DNA of 14,664 nucleotides, taken from Candidatus Shapirobacteria bacterium UBA2283 (lineage in GTDB: Bacteria > Patescibacteriota > Microgenomatia > UBA12405). Shown here in pieces: positions 12,152 through 14,664 of this stretch. The stretch covers positions 1 to 14,664 of the forward strand of contig DDWP01000013.1 of assembly GCA_002345725.1 (NCBI GenBank). The letters run 5' to 3'. Each line of letters starts with the position of its first letter. Position 1 is the first letter of the stretch. The notes beneath the pieces were generated by a model, which searched no databases, was not told the DNA's origin, and worked only from the letters and a program-made list of their open reading frames with translations. The translations under genes and the position numbers were made by a program.

Positions 12152-14094
12152 CTTTTCATAAACTCTCCAAACTCCACATCGTCCAAACTCTCTTTCTCTA
12201 CTAGGAGTTTTGCCAAAGCATCAAGCCTTTTCTTATCTTTCTTCAGCACCGTCTCAGCTCTCTTCAAAGCCGTATTAACTAGTTCTTTAATTTCCTGATC
12301 GACTTTTTCCTGCATCCCTTCAGATATTCTCGCTGGCTCCATCCACGCTTTACCAAAATCATCCATATTAATCTGTGGCCCCATGTTTACTGGACCAAGT
12401 TCCGACATTCCCCATTCCACCACCATCCTTCTAGCAATGTTTGTCACGTGGGAAATATCACTACTTGCTCCGGTCGTCACATCTTTAAATATCAAAGCTT
12501 CTGCCGCTCGACCACCCATAGCCATGGCCATTTGCTTAATCAATCTTGATTTCGTTTCATGAACTCTGTCTTTCTCTGGTGGGATTAGGGTAAATCCTAG
12601 CGCCATTCCTCTTGAGACTATCGATACTCGATGAACCGGGTCTAATTCTTCTACAAAGTTTACTATTGCATGTCCAGCCTCATGATAAGCCGTCATCAAC
12701 CGATCATCATCACCCTGATCTCTTCTTTTTTCCGATCCCAACTTAACTTTAAGTGCTGCTTCTTCAATATCACCCATATTAATCTTTGTCTTATTCTCTC
12801 TAGCTGCCTTTATTGCTGACTCATTCAACATATTTTCCAAGTCAGCCCCCGAGAACCCGACTGTTCTCTTGGCTACTGCTGGCCATCTTACATCACCATC
12901 AAAAGGTTTACCCTTCGCATGTATCTTTATTATCTCTTCACGGGCCTTTAGATCTGGCATCTCCAACACTACTCTTCTGTCAAATCTTCCCGGTCGCATT
13001 AATGCCGGATCAAGCAAATCTCCTCGATTAGTTGCTGCCAACACCACCACTGCTGTATTAGTTTCAAATCCATCCATCTCCACTAATATTTGATTCAAAG
13101 TCTGTTCTCTCTCTCCATGCCCCCCATCCATTCCCCCTCTCACTCGACCAATTGCATCTATTTCATCGATAAAAATAATTGCCTTACCTGCCTTTTTGGC
13201 AGTTCCAAATAAATCGCGAACGCGAGACGCACCTACTCCTACCAACATTTCCATAAATTCTGATCCTGCCATTGAGTAAAAAGGTACGTTAGCCTCTCCC
13301 GCCACTGCCTTTGCCAACAAAGTTTTTCCTACCCCTGCCGGACCGACTAACAATACTCCTCTTGGAGCTCTTGCCCCCATCTTTCGATACTTTTCTGGAT
13401 GTTTAAGAAAATCCACCACTTCTTCCAAATCTTTTTTCGCCTCTTGTACTCCTGCCACATCTTTAAATACTAAATTCTGTTTACCTTTAATAAACAATTT
13501 TGCTGTCGATTTCCCAAAACCAAACATTCCTCCACCAGCCCCACCGGTCTGTCTACCAAAAAACCAAATAATAAAAGCAATGGGCAGTCCTACAGTTAAT
13601 AGCATTCCTACCATTTCTGCCAACATTTTCCAACCAGTTCTGTTTTCTACATTAAAATTAATTTTCGACACATCTACTCCTTCTCTTTGCAACACTTCTA
13701 CCATCGAAGTTGATCCCTCTTTAGACGATACCAAGGTCTTATCAGTATCTCGAATCTTAGCCAACACCTCGTTATCCATTACCACCACCTCACTTACTTT
13801 CTCACTTTTTATCGCTTCAACAATTTCCGACAAAGACACTTTCTCCACAGTACCTGGTGTTAATATTTGACTAACTACCGAAAAAAACCAGAATGCCAAT
13901 GCTATATACAAGACTGTCTTTATAATCTGCTTTGGCCCAATTTCAATTCGCTTCACTTTTACCCCAGGCGGCAAATTATCCGTGATTTCTTTTGGGATCT
14001 TATCTTTATTTTGTTTCTTATCGGATTTTAAGTTTTGAGTTTTTAGTTTTAAGTTTTTCTTAATCTTGTCCATTAATGAGTTTTTCTTTTCCAT
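12148..14094 (-). CDS. ftsH: FtsH membrane-anchored AAA+ zinc metalloprotease
   Basis: FtsH degrades misfolded membrane proteins and selected soluble ones using ATP, as a hexamer facing the cytoplasm. From the ATG at 14094 it has 648 residues; an in-frame ATG at 14103 lies inside the -10 box and cannot be used. An unusual Lys-rich extension (1-57) precedes the first membrane helix (about 59-78); an external domain and a second helix (about 162-180) follow. Walker A is GPAGVGKT (251-258), Walker B IIFIDEID (306-313), and the second region of homology has MRPGRFDRR with arginines 370 and 373. The zinc site is HEAGH (471-475), with the third ligand Asp546 in TGASSDI. The pore loop reads MLVGVG where most FtsH have MFVGVG (Leu284 for Phe). 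Residues 13-24 are encoded by a heptamer repeat. An external 80-residue domain and full protease domain indicate an active enzyme. Confidence 0.96.
   Translation of the reverse strand: MEKKNSLMDKIKKNLKLKTQNLKSDKKQNKDKIPKEITDNLPPGVKVKRIEIGPKQIIKTVLYIALAFWFFSVVSQILTPGTVEKVSLSEIVEAIKSEKVSEVVVMDNEVLAKIRDTDKTLVSSKEGSTSMVEVLQREGVDVSKINFNVENRTGWKMLAEMVGMLLTVGLPIAFIIWFFGRQTGGAGGGMFGFGKSTAKLFIKGKQNLVFKDVAGVQEAKKDLEEVVDFLKHPEKYRKMGARAPRGVLLVGPAGVGKTLLAKAVAGEANVPFYSMAGSEFMEMLVGVGASRVRDLFGTAKKAGKAIIFIDEIDAIGRVRGGMDGGHGEREQTLNQILVEMDGFETNTAVVVLAATNRGDLLDPALMRPGRFDRRVVLEMPDLKAREEIIKIHAKGKPFDGDVRWPAVAKRTVGFSGADLENMLNESAIKAARENKTKINMGDIEEAALKVKLGSEKRRDQGDDDRLMTAYHEAGHAIVNFVEELDPVHRVSIVSRGMALGFTLIPPEKDRVHETKSRLIKQMAMAMGGRAAEALIFKDVTTGASSDISHVTNIARRMVVEWGMSELGPVNMGPQINMDDFGKAWMEPARISEGMQEKVDQEIKELVNTALKRAETVLKKDKKRLDALAKLLVEKESLDDVEFGEFMKS
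14023..14057 (-). repeat. Heptamer tandem repeat in the ftsH N-terminus
   Basis: On the + strand five 7-nt units start at 14023, 14030, 14037, 14044 and 14051, consensus NAGTTTT (the first is GGATTTT); on the coding strand this is AAAACTN. It encodes residues 13-24 of FtsH, within the Lys/Asn/Leu-rich extension ahead of the first membrane helix. Confidence 0.75.
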
Positions 14095-14101
14095 GGGAAT
14101 C

Positions 14102-14110
14102 ATTATACCA
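14102..14110 (-). promoter_or_regulatory. Extended -10 box of ftsH
   Basis: TGGTATAAT on the minus strand ends 7 nt before the ATG at 14094, so the transcript should begin at the start codon. The alternative start at 14103 uses the AT of the -10 box itself. No good -35 is seen 16-18 bp upstream. Confidence 0.7.
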
Positions 14111-14151
14111 TTCTGACACCACCCTATTATTTCCGCATTTTCCCCGTTTTA

Positions 14152-14451
14152 TTACCGCACTAGCTCCATCAACTTCTCTCTATCATCCCCTTTTCCTTCA
14201 CGCACGCTAAATGTGTGCCGACACTTTGTACACTTATGTTTAATTGTAAATTGAAAATTGGAAATTGAAAATTGCGTAGCTACTGGTTCCATCAACCCTC
14301 GACACTCCGAAGCTCTATCTCCCGGTATTTCCTCATCTACATGCTTCCCCCACAAACACTTCGGACAATGATCAGTATACCCATCACCAATCACTTCATA
14401 CCCACAATTCCCACAAACAAAATTTTCAACAACTCTTTTAAAATTTTTCAT
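14152..14451 (-). CDS. RNHCP-type zinc-ribbon protein
   Basis: The 99-residue protein matches the small RNHCP domain family: C13-GN-C16, then TDHCPKCLWGKHVDE (Cys29 and Cys32; the family often has RNHCP where this has TDHCP), PGDRASEC (Cys50), the GLMEPV turn and a final KC74-TK-C77. The cysteine pairs should bind one or two zinc ions. The family's biochemical role is not established to my knowledge; such proteins are often single-domain. The segment between GLMEPV and KHKCTKC (residues 61-70, FSISNFQFTI) is encoded by a tandem heptamer. No promoter is obvious; it may be read with the gene ending at 14483, 31 nt upstream. It ends 57 nt before the ftsH start. Confidence 0.8.
   Translation of the reverse strand: MKNFKRVVENFVCGNCGYEVIGDGYTDHCPKCLWGKHVDEEIPGDRASECRGLMEPVATQFSISNFQFTIKHKCTKCRHTFSVREGKGDDREKLMELVR
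14244..14271 (+). repeat. Heptamer tandem repeat inside the RNHCP gene
   Basis: Four 7-nt units start at 14244, 14251, 14258 and 14265; consensus TTGRAAA, units 2 and 4 identical (TTGAAAA). It encodes residues 61-70 of the zinc-ribbon protein, in a loop or beta hairpin between its cysteine pairs. Confidence 0.75.
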
Positions 14452-14458
14452 ATTTTTA

Positions 14459-14493
14459 CTAAGGCTCTAGAGTACTAGCGTTCTAACGCACTA
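14459..14493 (+). repeat. Octamer array, copy C, spanning a stop codon
   Basis: 8-nt units start at 14459, 14467, 14475 and 14483, followed by CTA at 14491, all beginning CTA. The last 17 bases match copy A with a single mismatch. The unit at 14483 holds the TAG stop (minus strand) of the partial gene, and the array also encodes that gene's last residues. Small inverted repeats (GCGTT-CT-AACGC at 14479-14490) occur within it. Confidence 0.7.
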
Positions 14494-14664
14494 TTTCGAC
14501 CCCCATTCTAATATCCTTCTCTAGTTTCTGATTAAATAACAATTTCCCATTCACCAAGCTCGCCATCGGCTCAGCTTGATTCACTTGCCACCCCTCGGGC
14601 ACTGACACCAGAGCCACCAACCCAGTATCACCCGATCCTGATTGTCTTTGTATATAATTCAAGT
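14483..14664 (-). CDS. C-terminal end of a gene that continues past the window (partial)
   Basis: The minus-strand frame starting at 14662 is open for 59 codons to TAG at 14483-14485. The peptide reads as ordinary protein, with Val, Gly, Leu and charged residues (for example LVALVSVPEGWQVNQAEPM) and is likely a beta-rich C-terminus. The family is not recognised. Its final residues (IVR) and stop are encoded by octamer array C, and it lies 31 nt upstream of the RNHCP gene in the same direction. Confidence 0.7.
   Translation of the reverse strand, partial: LNYIQRQSGSGDTGLVALVSVPEGWQVNQAEPMASLVNGKLLFNQKLEKDIRMGVEIVR

Noticed and set aside
14095..14103. Upstream ATG of ftsH at 14103
   Set aside because: It overlaps the TATAAT -10 box and would lie upstream of the transcription start.
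7716..14493. Octamer arrays as CRISPR repeats or attachment sites
   Set aside because: They are tandem 8-mers without spacers, no cas or integrase gene is present, and the copies are degenerate.

Overview
The window looks like a chromosomal segment of a Candidatus Patescibacteria (CPR) bacterium, most likely of the Microgenomates kind. This is inferred from gene content: paired small type IV secretion-like pilins next to a VirB6/TrbL-like membrane protein, a short RNHCP zinc-ribbon protein, an FtsH with a lysine-rich N-terminal extension, many family-less proteins, and starts with almost no Shine-Dalgarno signal. TGA acts as a stop at several ATGA gene junctions, so the standard bacterial code fits, not the UGA-glycine code of some CPR lineages.

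Layout. From 1 to 4018 (+) lies a surface secretion/pilus cluster: pilin 1 with a strong terminator, then pilin 2, a large secreted cysteine-containing protein and a polytopic VirB6/TrbL-like protein. A large soluble unknown protein (4064-6541, -) converges on it. A two-gene + operon follows (6653-8868): a protein whose C-terminal half resembles nucleoside phosphorylases, coupled by ATGA to a membrane-anchored methyltransferase. From 8874 to 10192 (-) are a putative HExxH metallopeptidase and two small unknown proteins. Divergent from these is a toxin-antitoxin-like pair (10269-10873, +): a ribbon-helix-helix protein and a PIN-like protein with a degraded active site. A winged-helix regulator (10905-11906, -) and a tiny divergent ORF (11951-12151, +) come next. 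The right end carries ftsH, an RNHCP zinc-ribbon gene and the C-terminus of a further gene, all on the - strand.

Three patterns cut across the genes. (1) Extended -10 boxes (TGnTATAAT-like) sit 5-12 nt before most start codons, so many mRNAs are probably leaderless; this moved three starts inward (VirB6-like to 2327, regulator to 11906, ftsH to 14094). (2) Short tandem arrays of period exactly 7 or 8 nt occur at about ten places, mostly inside coding sequence: in signal peptides, an inter-domain linker, a zinc-ribbon loop, the FtsH N-terminus and across stop codons. One octamer family (consensus CYARCGYN) recurs at 7716, 10870 and 14459. This is the least conventional signal in the window. 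(3) The + strand is richer in C than G nearly throughout, whichever strand is coding, as expected if the - strand is the leading strand.

No tRNA, rRNA, CRISPR array, insertion sequence or phage gene was seen. No stretch over 300 bases lacks a gene.
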